Assembly: GCF_019042275.1 (NCBI RefSeq)
Contig: NZ_JAHQCW010000022.1
Coordinates: 1-64,000 of the forward strand
Origin: Diplocloster agilis
GTDB taxonomy: Bacteria > Bacillota > Clostridia > Lachnospirales > Lachnospiraceae
Direction: 5' to 3'
DNA: 64,000 nucleotides
Under the pieces are notes generated by a model that was not told the origin of the DNA, did not search any database, and was given only the letters and a program-made list of their open reading frames with translations. This document shows, in pieces, positions 10,133-18,787 of the stretch. Every line of letters starts with the position of its first letter. The first letter of the stretch is position 1. Position numbers and translations under genes: made by a program.

Positions 10133-10903
10133 TTACACATCATCCTCCGGATAGATAATCTGGCAATTCTGTTTTTCAAACAACTCGGCATAAGCGGGCG
10201 GAGGCTTTACATCCGTCACCAGATAATCGATTTGGTCAAAACCGCAGGTCCTGCTGAAATAACGGCTGCCGAATTTTGAACTGTCACACAACAGAATGCG
10301 GGTCTGGGAGTTTTCCAGCATGGCCAGCTTATAGCGGGACTGATCAACGCTGGCTTCTGTAATTCCGTCGGGGATCAGCCCGGTGCAGGATATGATAGCA
10401 AAATCCGCATAGAAATGAGATAATGCCAATATCGTGTCGCTCCCGGTGGTACTTCCCATCTGGCTCTCTACCTTACCGGACGGGAAAAAGATATCCCAAT
10501 CCGTCTGTTGGGATAAAAACTGCGCGCAACTCAATCCATTGGTGACTACCGTAAGCTTTTGCATCTGCGTCAGACTCATGGCGGCGTAGTAAACCGTTGT
10601 GCTGCAGTCCAGAAAGACCGTGCTGTAATCTTTTACCAGCACACTGGCTAAATCACCAATTCTTTTCTTTACCGTGATGTTCTTGGTCTGGCGGATCGAT
10701 GAGGCAGGTTCCGTATTTCCGCTTTCATATAGGATAGCCCCACCGTGCACCCGATGTATCAAATGGTATTTTTCTAATGTAGTTAAATCCCGTCTGATGG
10801 TTGCCGGACTGGCATATAATTCCTTACAGAGCTGTTGCACCGTTACAGCCTTTTTTTCCTGAATATATTCCAGTATTTGGCAATATCGTTCTGTCAATAC
10901 CAC
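10133..10903 (-). CDS. DeoR/GlpR-family transcriptional regulator
   Basis: The protein has 256 residues, with an N-terminal winged helix (ILEYIQEKKAVTVQQLCKEL, then SPATIRRDLTTLEK as recognition helix) and a DeoR-type sugar-phosphate sensor domain (GDLASVLVKDYSTVFLDCSTTVYYAA; CDSSKFGSRYF near the C-terminus). I chose the GTG at 10903 because gggagg precedes it by a normal distance and the protein then begins at the usual MVLTERYCQIL; a longer frame begins at 10999. A clear promoter lies upstream. It is transcribed toward the GH127 gene and is the obvious candidate to control it, with iterons in the intervening region. Confidence 0.9.
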   Translation of the reverse strand: MVLTERYCQILEYIQEKKAVTVQQLCKELYASPATIRRDLTTLEKYHLIHRVHGGAILYESGNTEPASSIRQTKNITVKKRIGDLASVLVKDYSTVFLDCSTTVYYAAMSLTQMQKLTVVTNGLSCAQFLSQQTDWDIFFPSGKVESQMGSTTGSDTILALSHFYADFAIISCTGLIPDGITEASVDQSRYKLAMLENSQTRILLCDSSKFGSRYFSRTCGFDQIDYLVTDVKPPPAYAELFEKQNCQIIYPEDDV

Positions 10904-10958
10904 TTGATATTCCTCCCATGCTATCACTAGAAAGATATTCCTTTTGTCTTCACAAAAA

Positions 10959-10987
10959 ATGTTATATAAATTGTTATAAAATGTCAA
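10959..10987 (-). promoter_or_regulatory. Sigma-A promoter of the DeoR-family gene
   Basis: On the - strand, TTGACA (10987-10982) and TAACAT (10964-10959) are separated by 17 bp. The dyad aatgattcatt lies immediately upstream. Confidence 0.65.
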
Positions 10988-11157
10988 TGAATGATTCATT
11001 GGATGACAAAAACTTACAATTAGTGATAAAACGATCAGGCAGGCATCAAGTTTTAATCAATTATGAAATTTTTCGATGAGTTTATAGCGGCTGTATTTTA
11101 TCCGCTTACGCGTGATGCATGAAAATTGTCGGCAAGGTTTTTTAAGAGCCGCTGTTT

Positions 11158-13068
11158 TTACTCGGCCAACTCTTCCCAGCTTATCATTAGTTTTTCTAAC
11201 TGTCCTGCGATATCCGTTTTTTCCTTATTTAATAAGATACATTGTTCCACATCCGTGTAGATTTCTTCCAAAGTAAGCATCTGGTCGATCTGCGCATCCC
11301 TGGTTTCCAGTTCCGTGATCTGTTCCTCTAACTTACGCAGATCATTTTCGCGTTTTCGGATTCTGGCCTGTTCTTCTTTTTGCTGCTGCCAGGTAAGCTT
11401 GTTTTCCGAAACCGGATTTGCGTCCTCGTCTGCGGTGGTTTCGCCGGCATAAATCTGTGTTAACTCTTCCCGCTTTGACAAATAATAATCATAGTTGCCA
11501 ATATAGTTGACCAGTGTCTGGCCGGTCAAATCCAGAATCCGGGTGGCAGTCTCATTGATAAAATACCGGTCGTGGGAAACATAAAACACGGTGCCGGTAT
11601 ACTGGTTCAAAGCGTTTTCCAGAATTTCCTTGGAAGCGATATCCAAATGGTTGGTGGGCTCATCCAGAATCAGAAAATTGGCTTCGGAAAGCATCAGCTT
11701 CGCTAAGGACACTCGGCCCCGCTCACCGCCGCTCAGATCGCCAATCCTCTTAAACACATCATCGCCGGTAAACAAAAATGCCGCCAGCACATTCCGGATC
11801 TGGGTGTTATTCAAATCCGGATAGGTGTCCGACAATTCCTCAAACAGAGTCTTCTCCATATGCAGGACATGATGCTCCTGATCATAATAGCCGATCTGCA
11901 CATTCGTCCCCAGTATAATGTCCCCTTCGTCCGCCGGCAGCAGCCCGTTAATAATCTTTAGAATCGTCGTCTTTCCGGTGCCGTTATTACCAATAAGCGC
12001 GACCCGTTCCCCACGCTTGATATCAAAATGAATCCCGCGGAACAGTATAAGGGGCGGGAAAGACTTCGAAAGATTCTCAACCGCCAGCACATCATTTCCG
12101 CTGGTAATGCGGGGCTCCAGATGAATCCGCATCTGCGCGGCATCCTCAGCCGGTTTTTCCATCAGCTCCATCTTATTCAGCAGCTTTTCCCGGCTTTCCG
12201 CTCTGCGGATGGATTTTTCCCGGTTAAAAGAACGAAGCTTCGCAATCACATCTTCCTGATGCCTGCGTTCCCGCTGCTGGTTCAGATACTGTTTCACCAG
12301 CGCGTCCCGAAGCATCGCCTTCTTCCGGGCAAAATCCGTATAGTTTCCCTGATAGACCGTGGCTTTGGTCCGTTCCAGCTCCACCACCTTCGTTACGATC
12401 CGGTTTAGAAAATAACGGTCATGGGCCACCAGGATCACTGCCCCGGGATACCCTTTCAGATATGTCTCAAGCCAGGAGATGGACTGCATATCCAGATGGT
12501 TGGTGGGCTCATCTAACAGCAGGATATCTGGATTGGACAACAGGAGCCTGCCAAGAGACACCCGGGTCTTTTGGCCGCCCGATAAGGTGTCCACCGCTTT
12601 TTCAAAGTCCTCCTCGTCAAACCCGAGTCCTTTTAAAACCCCTGTGATCTCACTCTTATAGGCATATCCGTTCTTCAATTCAAACTCATGGGTGAGCCTG
12701 GTATAAGCCGCCATCAGCTCATCCAGCGCCTCTCCCTCCACCGACTTCATATCCACCTCAATCTGCCGGATCCGCTGCTCCATGTCCAGAATATCCTGTT
12801 TTACCGACAAAAGCTCCTCATAAATGCTGCGCCCGCTGATAAGCTCCTGATGCTGTGCCAGATACCCAAGTGTCTTCCCCTTGGCCATCACCACTTCACC
12901 GGAATCCGCCGTCAGCTCCCCCACAATAATTTTAAGCAGCGTGGATTTCCCGACGCCGTTATTTCCCACGATCGCCGCTTTTTCTTTTTCTTCTATATGA
13001 AAAGAAATATCCGAAAGAATCGTTTCTTCTCCAAATGCCTTATGTATACTCTGGCAAGCTAATATCAT
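11158..13068 (-). CDS. ABC-F family ATPase (YdiF/Uup-like)
   Basis: The soluble protein has 636 residues, two ABC domains and no membrane segments. The first has Walker A GNNGVGKST (about 36), signature LSGGQKTRVSLG and ILLLDEPTNHLD. The second has GNNGTGKTT, LSGGERGRVSLA and LILDEPTNHLD. A charged inter-domain linker and a C-terminal coiled coil (about 550-630) follow the ABC-F plan. Such proteins act on the ribosome, as translation factors or antibiotic-resistance proteins. Nothing here decides which, though the length and C-terminal coiled coil fit YdiF-type housekeeping members. I chose the ATG at 13068 (MILACQSIHKAF), since Walker A is then at its usual distance; the upstream extension is not conserved-looking. 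Confidence 0.9.
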   Translation of the reverse strand: MILACQSIHKAFGEETILSDISFHIEEKEKAAIVGNNGVGKSTLLKIIVGELTADSGEVVMAKGKTLGYLAQHQELISGRSIYEELLSVKQDILDMEQRIRQIEVDMKSVEGEALDELMAAYTRLTHEFELKNGYAYKSEITGVLKGLGFDEEDFEKAVDTLSGGQKTRVSLGRLLLSNPDILLLDEPTNHLDMQSISWLETYLKGYPGAVILVAHDRYFLNRIVTKVVELERTKATVYQGNYTDFARKKAMLRDALVKQYLNQQRERRHQEDVIAKLRSFNREKSIRRAESREKLLNKMELMEKPAEDAAQMRIHLEPRITSGNDVLAVENLSKSFPPLILFRGIHFDIKRGERVALIGNNGTGKTTILKIINGLLPADEGDIILGTNVQIGYYDQEHHVLHMEKTLFEELSDTYPDLNNTQIRNVLAAFLFTGDDVFKRIGDLSGGERGRVSLAKLMLSEANFLILDEPTNHLDIASKEILENALNQYTGTVFYVSHDRYFINETATRILDLTGQTLVNYIGNYDYYLSKREELTQIYAGETTADEDANPVSENKLTWQQQKEEQARIRKRENDLRKLEEQITELETRDAQIDQMLTLEEIYTDVEQCILLNKEKTDIAGQLEKLMISWEELAE

Positions 13069-13121
13069 ACCTACCCATTCCTTTCGTTCGTACTCTGCAT
13101 TTTGCACATACAGTTGAACCC

Positions 13122-13151
13122 ATTATACCCTAGCCCCCTGTTTGAATTCAA
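13122..13151 (-). promoter_or_regulatory. Promoter of the ABC-F gene
   Basis: On the - strand, TTGAAT and TATAAT are separated by 18 bp, about 55 bp before the start codon. Confidence 0.5.
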
Positions 13152-13253
13152 TAGTTTCTTGTTCCATAGAAATGTCCATAGGAAAGCGATCCCGCCAAAT
13201 AAAAATCCCGTCCTTATTAATGGGAAAAAGTGCACAACTTTCCCCAATAAGGT

Positions 13254-13283
13254 TTGACAATAATTTGGCAGATATTATATAAT
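13254..13283 (+). promoter_or_regulatory. Sigma-A promoter of rex
   Basis: TTGACA (13254-13259) and TATAAT (13278-13283) are separated by 18 bp. No good Rex box overlaps it, so autoregulation is not evident. Confidence 0.7.
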
Positions 13284-13314
13284 GGAAACATGATATGAGC
13301 TAGGAGGAAGTACC

Positions 13315-13977
13315 GTGGAAGAGAAGGAAATTTCAAAGGCGGTTATTCGCAGGCTGCCAAGATATTATCGTTATCTGGGAGAATTGATGGAAAGCGGCGT
13401 GGAGCGGATTTCTTCCAATGAACTGAGCGAACGGATGAGGGTGACGGCGTCGCAGATACGCCAGGATTTGAATAATTTCGGTGGTTTTGGCCAGCAGGGA
13501 TATGGGTATAATGTCAAATATTTGTATGATGAGATCGGACGCCTGCTGGGTCTGGATAAGAAACATAATGTCATCATTATCGGAGGAGGAAATCTGGGTC
13601 AGGCGCTGGCTAATTATCCGGCATTTGAAAAACGCGGATTCATTGTAAAAGGGATTTTCGATATTAATCCGAAGCTGTCCGGGAGAACGGTCCGGGGAAT
13701 ACCGATTATGCCTATGGAGCAGATGGAGGAATTTATCCGGGAGAATGATATTCAGATCGCGACATTGACCCTTCCTAAGACGAGCGCAACGGAAGTGGCC
13801 GACCAGTTGATTTCTTACGGAGTCCGCGCGATCTGGAATTTTGCGCATACGGATCTGAATGTTCCCGAAGGCGTGATGGTGGAAAATGTACATCTCTCCG
13901 AAAGCATTATGCGTCTGTCTTATAACCTGACCAGATACGAAGAAGAGCATAAGTCGGGTAAAAAGGAGAAGAAATAA
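13315..13977 (+). CDS. rex: Redox-sensing transcriptional repressor Rex
   Basis: Rex binds DNA when NAD+ is abundant and lets go when NADH rises, controlling fermentation genes. The 220-residue protein has an N-terminal winged helix (VTASQIRQDLNNFGGFGQQGYGYNV, about 40-65) and a Rossmann domain (GGGNLGQALANY, about 86-97), ending in the domain-swapped helix region. The GTG start has a strong aggaggaag site. It is followed with no gap by the NAD(P)HX repair gene, so both products concern the NADH pool. Two Rex-like boxes lie before the iron alcohol dehydrogenase at 59448, a plausible target in this window. Confidence 0.97.
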   Translation: MEEKEISKAVIRRLPRYYRYLGELMESGVERISSNELSERMRVTASQIRQDLNNFGGFGQQGYGYNVKYLYDEIGRLLGLDKKHNVIIIGGGNLGQALANYPAFEKRGFIVKGIFDINPKLSGRTVRGIPIMPMEQMEEFIRENDIQIATLTLPKTSATEVADQLISYGVRAIWNFAHTDLNVPEGVMVENVHLSESIMRLSYNLTRYEEEHKSGKKEKK

Positions 13978-15465
13978 TTGAAGTATGTATTGAACTCTCA
14001 GGAAATGAAATGCTGTGACAACTATACGATTGAAAAAGTAGGGCTGCCCTCCATGGTACTGATGGAGCGGGCAGCTCTAGCTGTAGTCCGGGAGGCCTTG
14101 TCCTGCGGCTGTGATCTTAAGCGGGTACTGGTGGTGTGCGGCACCGGAAATAACGGGGGAGACGGCATGGCGGTGGCCAGGCTTCTCTACGAAAAGGGGA
14201 TACCGGTGGACGTGTATCTGGCCGGCGAGGAAGAGAAATGTTCTGCCCAGGCGGCTGCGCAGTTGGGAATTTTGCGTGCGATTGGGCTGGAACCGGTAAG
14301 CAAAATGCCTTCGTCGGAATATACTATGATAGTGGATGCTATTTTTGGCATCGGACTTACCAGAGAAGTAACGGGGGACTATGCACAGTGCATCCGGATG
14401 GTTAATGAGTCGGAGGCCTTTGTCCTGTCTGTGGATGTGCCCTCCGGTATAAACGCCGATGACGGCCGGATCATGGGCGTGGCCGTAAAAGCGGATGTAA
14501 CCGTGACGTTTGCTTATGAAAAAATAGGACTGCTGCTGTATCCGGGAGCCGGATATGCAGGCAGGGTGTCGGTACAGGATATCGGAATTAACTGCCGGGG
14601 ACTTGAAACCCCTCCCCCCGTGTATACGTACGGGAAGGAAGATCTGGAGAGATTGCCGGAACGTCCGGCATATTCGAATAAGGGATCTTTCGGAAAGGTT
14701 CTTCTGGTGGCCGGAGCAGCGAATATGGCCGGAGCGGCCTATCTTTCGGCAAAGGCTGCGTATCGGATGGGCGCCGGGCTGGTCCGGATCTATACCGGGG
14801 AGACAAACCGCCACATCCTGCAGAATCTGATTCCGGAAGCGGTACTTACTACTTATAAGGAAGAGGAAGCTTCACTAGAAGCTCTGAAGGAGAGCCTTAA
14901 GTGGGCGGATGTGGCTGCGATAGGGCCTGGTCTTGGTAAAAGCTTTACGGCGCTGCGGGTTTTGGAGTACGTCTTGAAAAATGCGCAGATCCCGCTGATA
15001 ATCGATGCAGACGGGCTGAATCTGCTGGCTGGGCACCCGGAATGGCTGAAGGAGCATAAGCAGCAGGTAATCATAACGCCTCACCTGGGAGAGATGAGCC
15101 GGCTGACGGGAAAAGAGATATCGGATATCTCATCGGATCTTTTGCACACAGCCGCAGAGTTTGCAAGGGAGAATGAGCTGACCTGTGTGCTGAAAGATGC
15201 CAGGACGGTTGTGGCCACACCGGATCAGAGAATCTATATCAATCGGACCGGCAATAACGGAATGGCCACCGGGGGATCCGGGGATGTACTGACTGGGGTG
15301 ATCACAGGCCTGATCGCCCAGCATATGCCGGTGGAGGAGGCCGCGGCTTTCGGGGTATTTCTGCATGGAAGGGCAGGAGACGCTGCCGCAAAGAGGTGCG
15401 GAATGTACGGCCTGATGGCGCATGACCTGGTGGACAGTATTTCGGAAATATTAAAGCCGCAGTGA
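13978..15465 (+). CDS. nnrD: Bifunctional NAD(P)H-hydrate epimerase / ADP-dependent dehydratase
   Basis: This 495-residue enzyme repairs damaged NAD(P)HX. The N-terminal YjeF_N half (about 1-215; GTGNNGGDGMAVARLL near 57) epimerises R- to S-NAD(P)HX. The C-terminal ribokinase-like half (about 225-495; MATGGSGDVLTG) dehydrates S-NAD(P)HX using ADP. The start is TTG at 13978, directly after the rex stop, with aaggag (13963-13968) at good spacing. The stop codon lies inside the first copy of the stem-loop/RBS cassette that continues to alr. Confidence 0.95.
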   Translation: MKYVLNSQEMKCCDNYTIEKVGLPSMVLMERAALAVVREALSCGCDLKRVLVVCGTGNNGGDGMAVARLLYEKGIPVDVYLAGEEEKCSAQAAAQLGILRAIGLEPVSKMPSSEYTMIVDAIFGIGLTREVTGDYAQCIRMVNESEAFVLSVDVPSGINADDGRIMGVAVKADVTVTFAYEKIGLLLYPGAGYAGRVSVQDIGINCRGLETPPPVYTYGKEDLERLPERPAYSNKGSFGKVLLVAGAANMAGAAYLSAKAAYRMGAGLVRIYTGETNRHILQNLIPEAVLTTYKEEEASLEALKESLKWADVAAIGPGLGKSFTALRVLEYVLKNAQIPLIIDADGLNLLAGHPEWLKEHKQQVIITPHLGEMSRLTGKEISDISSDLLHTAAEFARENELTCVLKDARTVVATPDQRIYINRTGNNGMATGGSGDVLTGVITGLIAQHMPVEEAAAFGVFLHGRAGDAAAKRCGMYGLMAHDLVDSISEILKPQ

Positions 15466-15583
15466 ATGCGGCACTGGAGGAAATGGTTACACCTGAATTT
15501 TAGCCGCTGTAAATGCGGCACTGGAGGAAATGGTTACACCATACCTGGATTTAGCCGCAGTAAATGCGGCACTGGAGGAAAAC
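15455..15583 (+). repeat. Three tandem copies of the stem-loop/RBS cassette before alr
   Basis: Units begin at 15455, 15502 and 15553 (47- and 51-bp spacing). Each has the stem GCCGC-A/T-...-GCGGC with the loop region gtaaa or gtgaa, then actggaggaaa; the first two continue with atggttacacc...cctg. Only the third ribosome binding site (15574-15578) serves alr. The 51-bp unit can be read as 17 in-frame codons, which creates a false N-terminal extension of alr. Related copies lie at 17299, 20584 and 50990. Confidence 0.85.
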
Positions 15584-16753
15584 ATGAAGACTTACAGCAG
15601 GGTGTTTGCAGAAGTGAATTTGGATGCGATAGCATATAATATGGAACAGATGCACAGTAATTTATCACCGGGAACGTCTGTGATTGCAGTTGTGAAAACG
15701 GACGGTTACGGTCACGGAGCGGTACCGGTCGCCCGTCTGGTGGAAGGGTATGACTATGTGTGGGGGTTCGCGGTGGCGACCGCGGAGGAGGCCCTGATTT
15801 TGAGAAATCATGGGATTACGAAACCAATCCTGATTCTGGGGTATGTGTTTCCGGAACATTATCAGGTGCTTCTGGATCAGGGTATCCGGCCGACGGTTTT
15901 CCGTATGGACACGGCCGCGCAGCTGTCGGAGGAAGCGGTAAAATCCAATGAGCCTGTGAAGATCCATGTGAAAGTGGATACCGGGATGAGCCGGATCGGT
16001 TTCCCGGATACAAAAGAGAGCATTGAGAAAATAAAGCAGATCGCGGCTATGCCCAATCTGATCATCGAAGGGATCTTTACCCACTTCGCCAGGGCGGATG
16101 AAAAGGAGAAGGAACCGGCTCATGAGCAGATACGCCGGTTTTCGGATTTTACGCGGCAGCTTGAGGAAGCGGGGGTTGCCATACCGCTTAAACATTGCTC
16201 CAACAGCGCCGGTATCATTGAACTGCCGGAAGCAAATATGGACGCGGTCAGGGCGGGGATATCCATCTATGGCCTGTACCCTTCTGAGGAAGTGGAAAAG
16301 ACTACCGTGCGGTTAAAACCGGCGTTGTCCCTGTACAGCCGGGTGGTTTATGTAAAGGAGCTGCCGGCGGGGGTGGGGATCAGTTATGGTTCCACTTTTG
16401 TCACAGAGCGAAAGACGGTGGTGGCCACGGTTCCGGTCGGCTATGGTGACGGTTATCCGCGGACCCTGTCCAATAAAGGAGAGGTCCTGATACGCGGCAG
16501 ACGCGCGAAGATTCTGGGCAGAATCTGTATGGATCAGTTCATGGTGGATGTCACCGGGATCGAAGGGGTTACCCAGGGAGACCTGGTTACCATGATCGGA
16601 ACCGACGGCGGAGAAGAAATAGGCGTAGGGGAGCTGTCCGGGCTCTCAGGACGGTTTCACTATGAGTTCGTATGTGATCTGGGGAAACGGATTCCCAGGG
16701 TGTATAAGGAGCATGGCAGAACTGTGGAGACCAGGGATAATTTTGAGGAATAA
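15584..16753 (+). CDS. alr: Alanine racemase
   Basis: This PLP enzyme interconverts L- and D-alanine for peptidoglycan. The 389-residue protein has the PLP lysine in VVKTDGYGHG (K38), the fold-III barrel and a C-terminal beta domain with the catalytic tyrosine region (GVGISYGSTF) and ILGRICMDQFMVDV. I chose the ATG at 15584 because ggagg lies 5 bp upstream and the family N-terminus begins there. A start at 15530 would add 18 residues encoded by the upstream repeat and is unlikely. The mazF-like gene follows after 142 bp, the gene order common in Firmicutes except that the antitoxin is missing. Confidence 0.96.
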   Translation: MKTYSRVFAEVNLDAIAYNMEQMHSNLSPGTSVIAVVKTDGYGHGAVPVARLVEGYDYVWGFAVATAEEALILRNHGITKPILILGYVFPEHYQVLLDQGIRPTVFRMDTAAQLSEEAVKSNEPVKIHVKVDTGMSRIGFPDTKESIEKIKQIAAMPNLIIEGIFTHFARADEKEKEPAHEQIRRFSDFTRQLEEAGVAIPLKHCSNSAGIIELPEANMDAVRAGISIYGLYPSEEVEKTTVRLKPALSLYSRVVYVKELPAGVGISYGSTFVTERKTVVATVPVGYGDGYPRTLSNKGEVLIRGRRAKILGRICMDQFMVDVTGIEGVTQGDLVTMIGTDGGEEIGVGELSGLSGRFHYEFVCDLGKRIPRVYKEHGRTVETRDNFEE

Positions 16754-16821
16754 AACCGTGTAAGAACATGTCGGCAGAAAAATCACGGATACATAGTATA
16801 CACGCAAAAGATCAGGCAATA

Positions 16822-16859
16822 CTATAGGAAACGGCCGGTATTCGGCCACAGGCCTATAG
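16822..16859 (+). other. Two-helix stem-loop between alr and the mazF-like gene
   Basis: CTATAGG (16822-16828) pairs with CCTATAG (16853-16859) and, inside it, GGCCG pairs with CGGCC. No T tract follows, so it is not a typical terminator. It sits about 20 bp before the toxin ribosome binding site and could act on expression or mRNA processing. Confidence 0.5.
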
Positions 16860-16895
16860 GATGACAGGGAAAGAATAAAGCGGAGTGTGAATGTA

Positions 16896-17243
16896 GTGAT
16901 TATTAAAAGAGGCGACATATTTTATGCGGATCTGCGGCCGGTGATCGGCAGCGAACAGGGCGGTATCCGTCCCGTATTGATTATACAAAATGACGTAGGA
17001 AACAAACACAGCCCCACAGTGATCTGTGCGGCGATTACATCGAAAATGAATAAGCCCAAGCTGCCCACCCATGTGGCACTGGATGCACACAAGTACGGAG
17101 TGGTGAAGGATTCCGTGATCCTGTTGGAACAGCTGCGCACAATCGATAAGAAACGGTTAAAGGATAAGGTATGCCATCTGGATCAGGAAATCCTGGAGAA
17201 GGTGGATAAGGCCCTGCTCATCAGTTTGGATTTGGATACATAA
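16896..17243 (+). CDS. MazF/PemK-family endoribonuclease toxin (EndoA-like), no antitoxin seen
   Basis: The 115-residue protein is a close match in layout to Bacillus EndoA/MazF, an mRNA interferase: [29 protein letters not shown] at the N-terminus, then ICAAITSK, and a conserved C-terminal region ([12 protein letters not shown]). I chose the GTG at 16896, which gives the usual MIIKRGD start with cggag 10 bp upstream; the GTG at 16887 is too close to that site. The region between alr and this gene holds only a 19-codon frame and a stem-loop. A MazE-type antitoxin of about 80-95 residues is therefore absent here. Confidence 0.92.
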   Translation: MIIKRGDIFYADLRPVIGSEQGGIRPVLIIQNDVGNKHSPTVICAAITSKMNKPKLPTHVALDAHKYGVVKDSVILLEQLRTIDKKRLKDKVCHLDQEILEKVDKALLISLDLDT

Positions 17244-17298
17244 GACGGGGACGTACCTTGACGCAGTACAGGCATCATGATATAGTTTAAAAAATAAG

Positions 17299-17397
17299 GA
17301 AATGGTTACACCATACCTGAATTTAGCTGCAGTAGATGCAGCAGCACTGAATGAAATGGATTACACCATACCTGAATTAAGCCGCAGCAAATGCGGC
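17299..17397 (+). repeat. Two copies of the stem-loop/RBS cassette before the CNNM/CBS gene
   Basis: The segment atggttacaccatacctgaa occurs at 17302, and a near copy at 17357. Stem 1 is GCTGCA/TGCAGC (17326-17342) and stem 2 is GCCGCA/TGCGGC (17381-17397). The purine site in these copies has decayed; the gene's own site, aaggag (17407-17412), follows. Confidence 0.8.
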
Positions 17398-17425
17398 GCT
17401 TATTGAAAAGGAGTTTGAGAGAAGA

Positions 17426-18787
17426 ATGGAAGATGGCGGCAGTCCCAGTATAGGGATTCTGGTTTTCCTGGTATTTGTCCTGATCGACGCCCTGTTTTAC
17501 GGGTTCGGAGCGGCACTGCAGGCGATTAATAACAAGCAGGTCGAGGAACGGGCCCAGACAGGCGATAAGAAGGCAATGAAACTGAAGGCGATGATGGACA
17601 ACCCGATTCCCTTTATCAATGCGAACCAGTTATCCGTGACATTGATGGCGATTATCATTGGGTTCTATGAAGTCCGGATCTGTTCCATAACGATTTACCG
17701 CTGGATGGTTTCCGACGCCTGGCCGGAGCTGACGTATAGAATCCCGCCAGTAGTGCTGGAGAGAGGCGTACTGGTAATTATAACAGCCGTATTTGTATAC
17801 CTTCTGTTGAGTTTCGGGGTTCTGGCTCCGAAAAAAATAGCGGAACGAAGGCCCGAGAGTTTTGCATACGGGCTGGTAGGTCTGATGAACGCTGTGACAA
17901 CGATGCTTTATCCGCTTACATATTTGATCACGAAGACTTCGAATTTCTGTGTACGGATACTGGGGATGGACCCGCATTCGGGACCGGGAGTGACGGAGGA
18001 TGAGATCATTTCCATGGTGCATGAAGGGCATGAACAGGGTGTCCTGGAAGCCAGCGAAGCGGAAATGATCACAAATATTGTGGAGTTCGGAGAGAAAGAA
18101 GCCAAAGATATTATGACCCACCGGAAAAATATCGTGGCGATGGAGAACAGCCAGACCCTGGAGGAGGCTTACCGCTTTGTGGTGGAGCAGAACAAATCCA
18201 GATTTCCTGTTTACGAAGAGGACATTGATAATATAACAGGAATCCTGCACCTTAAGGATGTCATGGTTTGTTACCAGAAGGAAGAACAGCGCGGTCTTCC
18301 GATCAGCCAGGTGGAAGGCCTGGTCCGTCCGGTGGTGTTTATCCCTGAGACCAGAAATATCGATCTGTTGTTTAAGAGCATGCAGTCCATGAAAATGCAT
18401 ATGGTAATCGTGGTGGACGAATACGGCCAGACCGAAGGGCTGGTAGCCATGGAAGATATTCTGGAAGAAATTGTGGGAAGCATTCTGGATGAATATGATG
18501 AGGATGAGGAGCAGATCGAAGAGCAGGCGGACGGTACCTACCGGATGGAGGGGATGACCGAACTTGAGGATATCGAGGAACTGCTTGGAATCGAATTTGC
18601 GGAAGAATACGAGACTTTGAACGGCTTTCTGATATCACTTTTGGACCGGATACCCAAGGACGGGGAAGCCTTTACCGTGGAATACGGGGGCTATCTCTTC
18701 CACGTGCTGTCCGTGGAGAATAAGATGATTCAGGAAGTAAGCGTAGAGAAAATTCCGGAGACGGAAACGACTGGGGAAGATGAGTAA
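17426..18787 (+). CDS. Hemolysin/CNNM-family membrane protein with CBS pair and CorC domain
   Basis: The 453-residue protein has an N-terminal DUF21/CNNM transmembrane domain (about 10-190, four hydrophobic segments), a CBS pair (about 215-340; IMTHRKNIVAMENSQTLEEA and MHMVIVVDEYGQTEGLVAMEDILEE) and a C-terminal CorC/HlyC domain (about 355-440). CNNM proteins are linked to magnesium or other divalent-cation export or homeostasis, and the old hemolysin name is not informative. The next gene starts immediately after the stop codon, so the two are translationally coupled. Two stem-loop/RBS cassettes precede the start. Confidence 0.9.
   Translation: MEDGGSPSIGILVFLVFVLIDALFYGFGAALQAINNKQVEERAQTGDKKAMKLKAMMDNPIPFINANQLSVTLMAIIIGFYEVRICSITIYRWMVSDAWPELTYRIPPVVLERGVLVIITAVFVYLLLSFGVLAPKKIAERRPESFAYGLVGLMNAVTTMLYPLTYLITKTSNFCVRILGMDPHSGPGVTEDEIISMVHEGHEQGVLEASEAEMITNIVEFGEKEAKDIMTHRKNIVAMENSQTLEEAYRFVVEQNKSRFPVYEEDIDNITGILHLKDVMVCYQKEEQRGLPISQVEGLVRPVVFIPETRNIDLLFKSMQSMKMHMVIVVDEYGQTEGLVAMEDILEEIVGSILDEYDEDEEQIEEQADGTYRMEGMTELEDIEELLGIEFAEEYETLNGFLISLLDRIPKDGEAFTVEYGGYLFHVLSVENKMIQEVSVEKIPETETTGEDE

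Noticed and set aside
15530-15583. Extended N-terminus of alanine racemase starting MVTPYL
   Set aside because: It is encoded by the repeat cassette, and a correctly spaced ribosome binding site serves the ATG at 15584.
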